This document shows, piece by piece, positions 45,566-57,093 of a stretch of DNA of 64,000 nt. Source of the DNA: Alnus glutinosa (Eukaryota; Streptophyta; Magnoliopsida; Fagales; Betulaceae). A program made the position numbers and the translations under genes. Within the stretch, counting starts at the first letter, position 1; the number at the start of each line of letters is the position of its first letter. Location of the stretch: contig NC_084886.1 of NCBI RefSeq assembly GCF_958979055.1, positions 48,935,654 to 48,999,653 of the forward strand, in the 5' to 3' direction. Below the pieces are notes generated by a model that searched no databases, was not told the origin of the DNA, and was given only the letters and a program-made list of their open reading frames with translations.

Positions 45566-47412
45566 TGAATTCTTTGGATTTGATCAATACTTTTAAATGA
45601 TAAAATATTGCTCTGAAATCACTTCTATCATATTCCAATCCCGCAGAATATGACTTTGTTTAATGACACTTTATTTTTGTTTTTTGTTTTTTTTTTTTTG
45701 TAAAAAAAAAAACTAACAGATAACTCAAACACAAAACAATAAAAAAATAAAAATAAAAATGCATATATTAATAAACAGAGCATATGTTTCTTTCTTAGCA
45801 GAGAAGTCGAAACCTCACGAGCTCCCACAAAAAGTACCTTTAATAAGGGGAGGGTTTTAGTTGAAAAATTCCTCGATATTCTACCGGAGACTTCTTCGGA
45901 TAAGATTAAAAAAATTACATAGAAAAAAAAAAAGGGGTCTTCTTACTTGGGCTTTCCAAGCCTAAAGCAACATAGGTTATTGATTACGATCTGAATTTGA
46001 GCATGCATTCACATGATAAAATATTCTTGTAAGTTCCCTGGTAGCTACTACTTTAAGACACGAGTAATGTTATATATTATATTAATTTATAATATAAAAT
46101 TATAAAATTATATTATAATTTTAACAAGGTTGATCTAAATACTGCTTGATAATAATAAAATTATATAAAAGTGTGGTGTATCCCTTCATTTTAGGATATA
46201 GATGAATTTAACTTTGAACCTACCATTAAACTAGGTAACCAAGGGGTTAAATTGTCGTCGTCATGGTATTTTGCAAAAGGGTTGCGAAAATCAATGGGTG
46301 TGTTTCAAACCTCCCACCCTACCATCTACTTCTATCTAAAACAATTAAGTTCTAAACATTTTAACTGTTTTACTTTTTATATCAGATCAATTATTTTTTA
46401 TTATTATTTAAATAAATAAAAAATCTTTATAATACATAACAACTTTACTTTTCTTTGTACAAAATTCATAACTTTTTTTATATTTTATATTACATTAATT
46501 ATTTCTTATTTCTATTACAAAAAATAAAATTCACCTCAAAAAGTTTTACCAAACACACCAAATACCTTGCAGTTATGTTCTGTTGGTTAATTTGTTATGT
46601 CTTTTCTTTTTTGCTTTCAAAACAAGAACATTAACAAATAATCAAAAACATAAAAAAAGAATAGCAATGATATGTACCGCACATTTATCTCACTATGTGA
46701 TTTTTTTTTATTTTTTTTACAATGACGGATCAAAGAGTTACAACACCATGCCACGTCAACATAGTAGGACAGAAATTAGATAAATGTGTAGTGTATAACA
46801 TTTTCCAAAACAAAAAGCACTCCCTAAAACACAATAACAAGAGCATGATTTTTTGATTTATTAATTTTTATCAGCAAGAAGAAGGATAGAGATAAAAAAG
46901 AAAGAAAAGACATGATTTATTTGTTGTGTAGGAAGAAAGATATAAATTAGACATGCAAACTTCAAAACTCTTTCATAAAAACCAAAAAATAAAAAAAAAT
47001 AAAGAAAAAAAAAAGAAAAGAAAAGAAGAAGAAACCTGTTCTAACTTGCATCTTGAGAGAAAATTCTACACATGTTACAATGCAAACACAAACACCCAGA
47101 CATACTTCTTGAAATCTACTGCCACGTGTTTGTGTCCTAAATATGCCCGGTGATTACTACTAAGCAACAACACAACTGAGTTTGTTCAACAGGAAAAAAG
47201 AAGAAGAAGAAGCTCAGAAAGGTATTCGATAATGCATTTTCTAAACATTTTATTTTGAAATTTGCAATAATCATTAATCCAGTTTGAAAAACAGATTCAG
47301 ATGAGATGTACTGTGGAAAAGACTTCAAAATAAACAAGAAAATTTTATTGATTCATTTCTAAACCAAATAAATATTAATACAATATAATGCTTCTCTAAA
47401 TTAAATTTATAT
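45566..47412. other. AT-rich intergenic DNA
   Basis: No gene is seen. About 46663-46806 may be another MITE: CAATGATATGTACCGCACATTTATCT on the left pairs imperfectly with the reverse complement of AGATAAATGTGTAGTGTATAACATTT on the right. No target duplication was fixed. A-rich runs at 46980-47030 make short meaningless ORFs. Confidence 0.4.
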
Positions 47413-47421
47413 AATATAGAG

Positions 47422-47663
47422 GGACATAAATTTCCTACAAATTGGTTTGTAGGAAATTTCTTACAACCCACATATAAAATGGACACGTGTCCTTTAAACA
47501 TGTGAGAAGTACATATTTTTTTATTAATATTATTAAAAAAGTATGTAAGAAGCACATGTTATTTAAATAACGTGTGATTCTCACATGCCAAGGGACACAT
47601 GTCAATCTTATATGTGGGTTGTAGAAAATTTCCTACAAACCAGTTTGTAGGAAATTTCTGTCC
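47422..47663. mobile_element. MITE, 242 bp, with compound inverted ends
   Basis: The left end is GGACATAAATTTCCTACAAA and the right end in reverse complement is GGACAGAAATTTCCTACAAA. Each end itself contains a small hairpin (TTTCCTACAAA ... TTTGTAGGAAA). Inner arms CAACCCACATATAA pair across the element. Flanking 9-mers AATATAGAG and AATGTAGAT match at 7 of 9, suggesting an old 9-bp duplication. Confidence 0.7.
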
Positions 47664-47672
47664 AATGTAGAT

Positions 47673-49092
47673 TGGAGTATGGAGTGTAAGATTATGAGTG
47701 TATTTATCTTGTAGTCATTGTATACTCAACATGGTATGAGAATATAATAACAATATTCAACCAAGGAATCTAAGAAAATAACTAAAAATTGGACTCGTTT
47801 ACTAACACTTTTTTTTTTCCCTTTAAAAAAAGTAAAAATCTCAACAAATAACTTTAAACTTAAAATTACTTTCATTTTTATGTTGCATCAAAATATTTTT
47901 TTTCTTGAAAAAAAAAAACCCAAAACACAAAAAATACCACCTAAAAATCGTTTTCAACCGTTGCCAACATGTTTCTAAATATGTTGTTATTTTCATTTAT
48001 ACACTTTTCACACATGCATGTTTGGCAATAACAAGGCCTAGAAGAATAATAATAAAAAAAAAACACTTAACCAAAGGATAATTAATTTTTTATTGAAAAA
48101 TATTTAGGGTACTACAACTTTTATCACGTGCTGGCACAAGAGTAAAAAAAATTAACAGTTAAAAATTTAATTATTTAGTAATTAAGTGATAAGTAATATA
48201 ACATCGTTTTTGTTACGTTCTATGTCGGGAATCGTGTCAATACTAGCATTGTTGTAAGTTTAGGTTTCATTGTTTAAGTTGGGACTTCAATTAGCATTTA
48301 AATGCTTGTTTCAAATTGAAGAACATAAAATGCCGTTCACAAGACCAGTTGAGTGTCGATTGAACGTAATTTTCAAAAACTTCAATAATCGAGAATTGAG
48401 AGAACCGGTTGGTGCTCGTGTCGTATCTTTACAGCTTTACTTAACTTTTATGAACGTGCGTGTGGTTGCAATATTTTTTGTTGGTTGCGATTGTCGGAAA
48501 ACACCTATTTACACCATTATAGGAGTTGTTTGGAGATTGTTAGGCGAATATAAAGTTTACTAGATTTGTAATAAAAGTTATTACGTCCATTCAATTTGTA
48601 CATGGACATAAACAGAACTTAGGTCCACTGGTTAATTATAAGTCACGATTAATTACGTAAAAGAAGGCAAGAAGCACGTGCTTTGAATCAGAAGCAGCTA
48701 GCAGTATTAAAAATGGTTAAAGAGCGTTTCAAAACCAGCAGAGAGAGAGAGAGAGAGAGAGTGGTCAAAAGCAACGAGAAAGAGAGAAAACCCCCCGCGA
48801 AAAAAAGAAAAAAGAAAAAAAGAAAAACGGAAAAGACAGGCAGCGGTAGCAGTAGTAAGTAAAATAAGAAAGCAAGCGGTGAAATAGAGAGAGAGGAAAT
48901 TAGAAAATGAAGAAAGCAAGCAAAGTAGCAAACGTTAGAAAGAGAGGAAATAGAAAGAAGAAAGAGAAGCCAGAGAGGAGGAAAAGAAGGAGAGAGCCAA
49001 AATTCGATTTCCATTCCCCCATTCAATTCATTTCAATTCAATTCAATTGAAGGGGATGAGAACAAAAATCGTCCAACGAACTCAATAAAAAT
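47673..49092. other. Intergenic DNA upstream of the F-box gene
   Basis: I find no coding region up to about 48700; the 97-codon ORF at 48270-48563 has no motif. About 48720-49020 is purine-rich with GA runs, the distal promoter side of the gene starting near 49150. Confidence 0.4.
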
Positions 49093-49302
49093 CCCCCCCC
49101 CCCGCTCTCTCTCTCTCTCCCCTACTATATATGCGCGAGCGAGTGTTTGTATTTGGATGAGATTCTCAGAAAGAGAGAGAGAGAGGTTTAGAGAGAGAAA
49201 AATGGAGAGATAACCTCAGAGGGAGAGGGTTAGGGTTTGGTAGGGAAGCTGAGGGTCATCGGCGGCGGGTGGATCGGCGAGTAGATCTTGAGTTCTGCGA
49301 AG
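49093..49302 (+). promoter_or_regulatory. Core promoter and leader exon, probably of the F-box/kelch gene
   Basis: A C tract and CT pyrimidine patch (49093-49121) precede a TATA box (ACTATATATG, about 49125-49132). GA-rich leader sequence follows, ending GCGAAG before GTGCTG at 49303. That layout is a typical plant promoter plus a non-coding first exon. The next plus-strand coding exon is at 55777, so this leader probably serves it through a roughly 6.5 kb intron. The linkage is inferred from orientation and the lack of any other gene between. Confidence 0.55.
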
Positions 49303-49459
49303 GTGCTGAATATATTTATTTATTTTTTTTCCTTCGTTTGTTGGGTTAGTTTTTCTGTGATGCTGAGTTTGCTAAATTGCAGGTTATTTTATGGAATTGC
49401 CATTTTTTGATTTTGTGGTTTTTGGCTTAAATTGTGTTGGATTAGTGGAATTTGTATCT

Positions 49460-49670
49460 GCATGTTGATTTTGATGTTACTGGTTTTGCTTTTTGGAGTG
49501 TTAATTCATTGCATGTTAGTTTTGATGTTACTAGATATGGTTTTTGGAGTGTTAATTCAATTGCATGTTGGTTTTGATGTTACTACATATGGTTTTTGGA
49601 GTGTTAATTCAAGTGCATGTTGATTTTAATGTTACTAGATTTGTTACTGGAGTACTAATTCAATTGCATG
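49460..49670 (+). repeat. 51-52 bp tandem repeat in the leader intron
   Basis: GCATGTT begins successive units at 49460, 49511, 49563, 49615 and 49666. The shared unit is TTTTGATGTTACTAGATATG plus TTTTTGGAGTGTTAATTCAA. Four full units with few changes are visible, so they arose by recent local tandem duplication. The open frames they create (for example 49432-49623) are repeats, not proteins. Confidence 0.88.
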
Positions 49671-49845
49671 TTATTTATTTATTTATTTTTTCGTGGTTTG
49701 TTATGAATGTATTAGAGTTTTATTGCTTAACCCCTAAAAAAATTTCCTAAAAAGATAAATGTTTTGGATGCACTATGTTTGTGTTTCCTGGATTTTTTTT
49801 TTTCTTTTTCCAGGAGAAATTAGTTATTTCTTTCTTAGACATTTC

Positions 49846-52050
49846 ACTGAGATTGCATGTTGATTTTCCCTGGCTGCATGGCATGATATAATGCGTGTTT
49901 AGATGTATGGAGTGTCTCTTTCAATCTATGTGGCGAAAATGGTTCACTCATCCCTTAAAAATATTTGTAGAGATATTAGATACACCCAAAAAAGGATCTT
50001 GTGAGGACTTTTATTTTCATTGCTAACCCTAAAATAAAGCTTGTTGTGGTCTATGTTTGTTTCTCAACAAGATGTTTCTAGGAAATTTTTTTCTGGAGGA
50101 AGACAAATTCTTCAGTTTTAAACACTTATCTGAGATTGCATGTTGGATTTTCCCCAGCCTGCATGGCATGCTATTATGCATTTTGAGATGCATGGAGCCT
50201 TTACGTATGGCTTGTCGGTTTGTAGAGCAAATCCGTTCCCACCTTTGCGGAAAATTGATGATAGAGATATATGCCCGAAAATTGATAATGTGGAGAACTT
50301 TCGGTTTTCATTGCTTATCCCAACACTAATTAGGAAAAAGAATATTTCTATTCTGGGCTATGCTTGTTTCTTATAAATATTTTTCCAAGCAAAGGTCCTC
50401 TTTTAGTTTTAAACATATTACCGAGGTTGCATGCTGAATCTTCCCCCATGTTGCGTGGCGTGGTATTGTGCACTCCGAGATTTGTCGGTTTATGGAGTGA
50501 ATCCGTTCCCCTCTTACTGGAAAATGATCGAAGAGATATGTATTTATTAGGCTTTTAATCATTTACATTCTGCCACTTTAAGAGATATATACTTTGTTAG
50601 GTTTTTAATGATTGTAGAGATATGCGCGTGATATTTGGCAGAAAAGTTGTATGGAATATAGGGTGTGTTTGGTTTAGCGGTTTTAGTAAATAGCGATTTC
50701 AACAAGAAGGTAATGAAAACACGATTTTAAAAAATGCAGTTAAACGTTTGATAAAATTGTTTGATAAAATTGTAGTTTGACTTTTAAAATCACATTTTGG
50801 CCTTTAAAAATCGCAGTTCAACCTTCAAAATTGTGCTATTTTAAAAATGCATCCCCTTGCCTACGGTTTGTAAACGTAGATTTATTTTTTATTTATTTTT
50901 TTCATTTTCCAATCCATCATTTTTTTCAAACGCACTCTCAAAGGGGACATTTTCTGTGAGTTTGTTTAAAAATGTGCGTTTGGCTTGCAAAATCACGAGG
51001 CCAAATGCAGTCTTTATAGGGGAAATGGCTTTTATGAAGATATTGTCGAAGTAGAGGATATTTGTGATATTTGGCAGAAAAAATTACATGGAAAATAGAA
51101 TAAAATTCACGTGAGATGACATATTATATGATTGAGGTGGATTTGGGATTTGACTTTCAATGCCTACCACATCAAAATAAAAAAGGAAAATTCTTGGTCA
51201 ATGTCTGTTTCCCTAGATAATGTTTATAGTAAAAAAAAAAATTGGAGGGGAAAATTCGACCGAGTCAAAATGGGGGTAAATCTTTTTAGTTTTAAACAGA
51301 TAACTGAGGTTGCATGGTATTTTCCTTTTGCTGGATGGCATGGTACGTCACCTGTTGAGATGTATGGAGCCTTAGATACGGTTTGTCAGTTAATGGAGCG
51401 AAACGGTTCCAACCTTCCCGGAAATGATTAGTTGGATAATGTATGACGGTTTTAATCATCTAGGTTCTGCCATTTTAACTTTTTAAGATGCATACTTTTT
51501 TTGGAGATTTAGGTTTTATGAACAATTTTTGTCATCATAAAAAGTTATGATCTTTGGCATAAAGTTTCAGAGAATAGTTTTCTTTATGAAATATAATATA
51601 GGAAATATGTATTCAATGATTATTTTATAGATATGTGTACAAAATCATAGCTTTCTATATCTATCAAATTTAACATAGCCTCAACATATATAAGGTGAGA
51701 AATGAGGTAAATTCGGGAAATTGTTTTCACTGTTTCTCAATGTTTATTTTAAATGCCTCTTTTTTCTTTTTTCTTTTTCCCAAGAACATGTTTACTGGAA
51801 AAAGGATTTCTAGTGGGGAAACAAAGTTTTTTTTTTGAAATTAATTTTCTTTTTCTATGCAGTTTCAAACGGATAAGTGAGTTTGCATGATATAGATTCT
51901 CCTGTGGCTGCATGGCAAAGTATGATTTGTATTAAGACATGTGTAGTCATAAATAAGATTTGTTGGTTTATGAAAAATGAAACATTCCCACCGCCCCGGA
52001 AAAATGATTTTGGAGATATGTACTTTATTATGGTTTTAATTATTTAGATT
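49846..52050 (+). repeat. Five diverged ~180-bp duplications in the leader intron
   Basis: Blocks starting near 49846, 50114, 50404, 51287 and 51861 share the same word order. It runs CAGTTTTAAACA, TGAGRTTGCATG, a GCTGCATGGCATG-like word, GAGATGTATGGAGCC, TTTGTCGGTTTATGGAG, CGTTCCCACC, GGAAAATGAT, AGAGATATGTAC, then TTTTAATCATTTAGATTCTGCC. Spacing is irregular. They lie entirely inside the presumed intron of the F-box gene. Confidence 0.75.
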
Positions 52051-55000
52051 CTGCCATCTTGATCTGCATATGCTTTATTAGGGATCTGGTTTTTATGAAG
52101 AATATCTCTCAGCATGGGGAAATTTTTCTTCGAGATAAAAATCATATAGGAATAATATCGTATGGTTATGGAAATTTACTATACAATTATAGTTTTGCTC
52201 TATATAAAAATTTGCATAGCCTCAGTATATTCATCGCAGCCTATAATATGAGTGGTGAGTGGTAACAAAAAAAAAGTAATAAATAGCAAGATCGGCATGG
52301 GAGTTAATACTTGCATTTGATACTTAAATTAGCATAATACAATATTATTACTTGAATTTAACCTAAGACCAAAGTAGATCAGAAGAAAGAAAACATTGTT
52401 ATATTTGATCCTAAAATAGGATGAGTAGCGCTAAACTTACAAATACATTAGTCCCTGAACTAAAGTGCACAATGTTGACAATCTCAACCTCTAAACGGCA
52501 CAATTGTCAATGGCCTCTTTGGATATCATTGCTGTCATCACCCTTGTCAAAAAAAAAGAAAAAAAGACTGACCAAAAGTAGTTCTGTCACCACTGTTTAA
52601 GGATTTTAGACCCAATAAACCCAATTATCTCCCTACTAAACTAAAACTAACATGAACTATTCAAGGGATGTCTGAGCATGACTGCATGTACGAAACTTAA
52701 CATAGGAAGAAGAGCTGTGGAGATATGTGTCTAGCTGCAACTGACACTATCAACAGTAGAGCTGTGCTGATAGCATAAGCGTAAAATCATCAGTCTAAAC
52801 TTATCTAATTGTTGGTTCATTCAAGGTTGTGTTACAACTGACAAATAAGTCAGCTCTGCCTGGATCAAGCTGATCTTGTTTGCTTTATGAACCAAACTAG
52901 CTGATTGATTAGGTCATCGGTTATCTGGTGGCCGGACTTTTCTGGTTTAAATAAATATGGCTTTTGGAAAAAAACGTAACATTATAAGCATCACCTATGC
53001 TTATAGCCTAAAGCCTTTAATATGGTTATAGTTGGTTAAAGTTGATGTCTGAAAAAAATTTGCTATTTTGAATCTCTCATTAATTCCCATTTAAGGTTAG
53101 AGTTATTAGTATCCTGTGCATATTCAATGCAACAATCAGGAAGAGTGCTTTTGGTAACAGAGAAGGAAACAATGATTAGATGTAAAATGTTGTTTCAATA
53201 GGAAAGAATCTGCGAGAAGAATGTCTATTTTTGTTTTCTACATGTATGATATCATACATGTATGTTATCTACTATCTAGGAACTTTAAGACTTGTTGCCC
53301 AAAATGCAGAGTTGATGATAGTCATGGTTGACCAATCCTTGGTTGTTCTATATCTATAATTTCTGCGTTTCTATCTTGCTTCAGAAATAGATAAGTTGAT
53401 AATAGTCTTTGTTGACCAATCCTAGGTGGTTCTTTATCTACAATTTCTGTCTGTCCATCATGCTTCAGATATAGATAAGTAATAGGATCAATTACAGTTT
53501 CCTCTCATCAATTACTACATGTGTGTCACATTTTTATGGCTAAACAAATGTAATATGAGCATGCTTGTTAATTGTAATTTAGTCATTCACATGCTTTTCC
53601 GTCCAACTTAGTGGCTGATTTGGATGAAGGGGATAAATTGACACCGAAACTTTAACATATGATCTGTGTTTTGCTGAGTTAAAGTTTATGGGGTAAGTAA
53701 CACGAATTCTCACAACCCATAGAAAGCGTTGGCCACATCTATATTCTTATTCCAAAAAGACTAGTCGAAGTTATAATTGAAAGTCTTCAAAGTTACTTGT
53801 ATAGTCCAATCTCACTTAATAAAGAATAAATGTGAGACTTAGTGACTACGCAACACCTTCACAATTTACCAACTACTACGGGAGCTTAACTTTCTAGGAT
53901 GTCACAATTTACCCAACTCAAATTTCCTTGTCAGGGCTTACATCATGTTGTAGTGCCCAATGCCAATGTGGGGCATAGCGCCTATGCAACACCTTCATAC
54001 ACTCATCTAATATGGAATTGAACTTTTTGGAGTGTCATATGGATGGTAATTTGTGGGGAAAAATTGTAATTTATCTTAAATAATAAATAGAAAGATGTAT
54101 TGAATGTGTTGCATCATAATGTGCTTTTGGCACAGGTATATAACCTGGAGCAGACATAATGGGATTTTACGTATTGTAATGTAGTTTATGTATTTTAATG
54201 AATGTTCTTTGATGATTTCACGGTGTAAGGTAGTTTTTCTTTTTTCTAGTTATGTATTTTTCAGTCTTTGTTATCATATATGGATATTAATTCTGCTATG
54301 ACAAGGTGGGGCTGGCAGGGATGGACCCCATCTCTTTCATGGGCAGGGGAGTCCTCCCCATCCATGACCTGGTTAGGGGGCGAGGACTGGAATGCAATCC
54401 CTAACCACTGACCTGCCCCATGTCTATCCCTAGTTGAACAACTCTAAATACTGAAAGAGAGCATAGTGCTGACTGAGTGTCTCTTGCAACAAATGATGCT
54501 TGGGTCTTGAGTTATGAGGTTCACCAGTATTCAAATTCTGCAATTGCATATCACATAAGCATACCGGTAAGTGGCTGACTGACTCTGTCTAACCATTTAA
54601 GTCATACCGTATGCATCAAAACAGGCAGGTTTCCTGGTTTTAATAGATCAAGCAGATCTTGTCTGCTGTACAGATTAAAACGGGGTTGCAATGTTCTGGA
54701 TACTTATGGACTTAGTACATACCAGGAATCTTAAAAGACCAAACTCTATTTTTGCTTTTTTTTTTTTTTTTTTTTTCCTATTTTAATACCTCATTAATAC
54801 CCTTTTGAGTTAAGCTCAAGTCTGCGTATCTACTTCTGCAGCTAGCAGCTTTAATGTCCAGTTGTTTTAGCTTTGTGTTAAATGCTGGTAGTCTGTTTCA
54901 TTATCAATGAGAGTGAATGCAGGCATGTGCATGAAATCCATATCAGGATCCATATTATGGGGGAATGATGGCAGTCTATGGGCATCAGCCTTAGGTAAGA

Positions 55001-55500
55001 TCAATCAGTTCAAAAATATCCAAAAAAAAAATTGCTGTACGTACAGATAATATTCTTCTGTGAGCAACAAAATTACTTCATCATTCTCAAACCATATGGA
55101 AAAACATATCACTAACCCAAAACACTCGTCGTCGTAGGTAGTTATGGTATTCAAATCTATGTGGATGCAATACAGTGATTCGGGTGGATTGCTTACAAGC
55201 TACAAGGGGAAGAAAAAGAAAAACAATAATGGGGAGGATGTTTGAATAGAAAAAAAGACATTGATTAATGTTTTCATCAATCATACAGCCTTCAAGAATC
55301 TGTGCGCACAGAACTGTGGCACGAATGACAAAATCTGAGTGATTTCTCTATCCATATGCTTTCCCCACGTTTATGTCCTTAAAAGTTATTGTTGGCCCCC
55401 TCTTCCCTCTCTTTGCCTGTCTTCTATGTTTTTCTACTAATGTCTGAGAATATGTTTTAAAGCTCTCGAGTAGAAAATTGGTTGTAAGTTAATTGTTCTA
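52051..55500 (+). other. Remainder of the presumed leader intron
   Basis: I see no coding exon. About 53780-54050 shows two diverged copies of a module with ACTTAGTGACTACGCAACACC and GGCATAGCGCCTATGCAACACC words. About 54300-54430 is GC-richer with GGGGATGGACCCCATC-type mirror words. Neither could be classified. Confidence 0.4.
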
Positions 55501-55507
55501 TGCTTTG

Positions 55508-55581
55508 TCTCTCTCTCTCTCTCTCTCTCTCTCTTCTTTTTATTTATTTTTTTATTTTTTTGTTTTTGTTTTTTTGTTTTG

Positions 55582-55612
<31 letters not shown>
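55508..55612 (+). repeat. CT microsatellite and TTTTG pentanucleotide run
   Basis: CT dinucleotides at about 55508-55534, then repeated GTTTT units at about 55574-55612. The pyrimidine-rich stretch leads toward the splice acceptor CCCATAG at 55776. Confidence 0.9.
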
Positions 55613-55800
55613 TAATGTCATTGTACTCGGTACTTCTGTTGAAAGGGGTGAAAATGGAAGTGTATGCTTTGATGATACAATCATCTTCAACTGTCGATTT
55701 TTATTACTGGCAAATTTTTGGTATGTGACTTTATTATTCACCTTCTGACATTTGTTTTCATCTTTTTTCCCCATAGTGTCCTGGACCACAAGTTGTTTAA

Positions 55801-57093
55801 ATGGTGTTCAGATATTCTCTTGAGGAGTCAACAAGAAAAATGGAAGGAGCAGGCTGTGAATCACCAGTCACAGTTAATAATGTGCAGGGTTGTGTTACGC
55901 CACAGCTTCCCAAAACCTATGATGACGACGACTTCTTTGGGATGTCCCAGCGGAATGGGAAGGAGATGCATTCTCCTATGCTAAAGAAAAAGAAACCGGT
56001 AATTATGGAAAGATCTGGAGCGAATCAGAATGGTCAAGCACCAGACGACAGCTTCCTACCAGGTCTCACTGATGATGCAGCATTAGATGTGTTGGCCTGG
56101 AGCAGTAGATCAGACTACCCAAATCTAGCCTGTTTGAATAAAAAATTCAAGTCCTTATTTGGCAGTGGATACTTGTACAAATTGAGGCGGCGGCTTGGTG
56201 TGGTTGAACACTGGGTTTATCTAGCCTGTATACTAATGCCTTGGGAAGCGTTTGATCCTTTTGGACAGAGATGGATGAGATTGCCCAGGATGCCTTGTGA
56301 TGAATGTTTTACTTATGCAGACAAGGAGTCTCTTGCTGTAGGGACTGAGCTACTTGTATTTGGCCGTGAGTTGTCAGGGTTTGCAATTTGGATGTATAGC
56401 TTGCTTACTCGTGGTTGGTCAAGATGCCCTCTAATGAATTTGGCCCGTTGTTTGTTTGGTTCAAGCAGCATTGGGGAAGTTGCTATTGTAGCTGGGGGAA
56501 GTGACAAGAATGGCTGCGTTCTAAAATCTGCTGAGCTTTACAATTCTGAACTGGGTGTCTGGCAAAGTTTGTCAGATATGAATGTGGCCCGTAAACTGTG
56601 CTCAGGCTTCTTTATGGATGGGAAATTTTATGTCATTGGCGGCATGTCGAGCCATACAGCTCGTTTGACTTGTGGTGAAGAGTATAACATGGAGACGGGG
56701 ACATGGAGGAGGGTAGAGAACATGTATCCTGTTTCTGATGCGGCGGGTAGAGAGCCAGCTATGTGTTCTCCTCCTCTTGTTGCTGTTGTAAATGATCAGC
56801 TTTATTCTGCTGACCAAGCAACAAATGAAGTTAAGAAATATGACAAGATCAATAACTCATGGTCCGTTGTGAAGAGGTTGCCGGTTCGGGCGGACTCATC
56901 TAATGGTTGGGGACTTGCGTTTAAGGCATGTGGAAATAGCTTATTAGTGATTGGAGGGCACAGGGGACCTGAAGGTGAAGTTATTGTGCTGCACGCTTGG
57001 GATCCAAAAGATGGAAACCAAGACTGGAATGTGCTTTCTGTCAGGGAGCGTGCTGGTGCTTTTGTGTACAACTGCGCGGTAATGGGCTGTTAA
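55801..57093 (+). CDS. F-box/kelch-repeat protein (At1g74510/At1g26930-like), 430 aa
   Basis: A single coding exon opens after the acceptor CCCATAG (55776). An in-frame TAA lies directly before the ATG at 55801, so this is the first possible start; M14 is an alternative. Residues 1-83 are a polar leader with DDDDFF and a basic LKKKKP. A degenerate F-box lies at about 84-120 ([35 protein letters not shown]). A linker [15 protein letters not shown] leads into kelch repeats to the C-terminus ([62 protein letters not shown]). Such proteins bind SKP1 and recruit targets to SCF ubiquitin ligases; in this subfamily the target is unknown. The length is normal for the group and the frame is intact. 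Confidence 0.92.
   Translation: MVFRYSLEESTRKMEGAGCESPVTVNNVQGCVTPQLPKTYDDDDFFGMSQRNGKEMHSPMLKKKKPVIMERSGANQNGQAPDDSFLPGLTDDAALDVLAWSSRSDYPNLACLNKKFKSLFGSGYLYKLRRRLGVVEHWVYLACILMPWEAFDPFGQRWMRLPRMPCDECFTYADKESLAVGTELLVFGRELSGFAIWMYSLLTRGWSRCPLMNLARCLFGSSSIGEVAIVAGGSDKNGCVLKSAELYNSELGVWQSLSDMNVARKLCSGFFMDGKFYVIGGMSSHTARLTCGEEYNMETGTWRRVENMYPVSDAAGREPAMCSPPLVAVVNDQLYSADQATNEVKKYDKINNSWSVVKRLPVRADSSNGWGLAFKACGNSLLVIGGHRGPEGEVIVLHAWDPKDGNQDWNVLSVRERAGAFVYNCAVMGC

Noticed and set aside
48270-48563. 97-codon ORF as a gene
   Set aside because: No recognised motif, no splice or promoter context, and AT-rich surroundings.
48688-49026. 112-codon minus-strand ORF rich in L, S and F
   Set aside because: It is an artefact of the GA-rich strand of the F-box promoter region.
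49432-49750. Repetitive membrane protein suggested by open frames
   Set aside because: The open frames come from the 52-bp tandem DNA repeat, whose period is not a multiple of three, so repeats are read in different frames.
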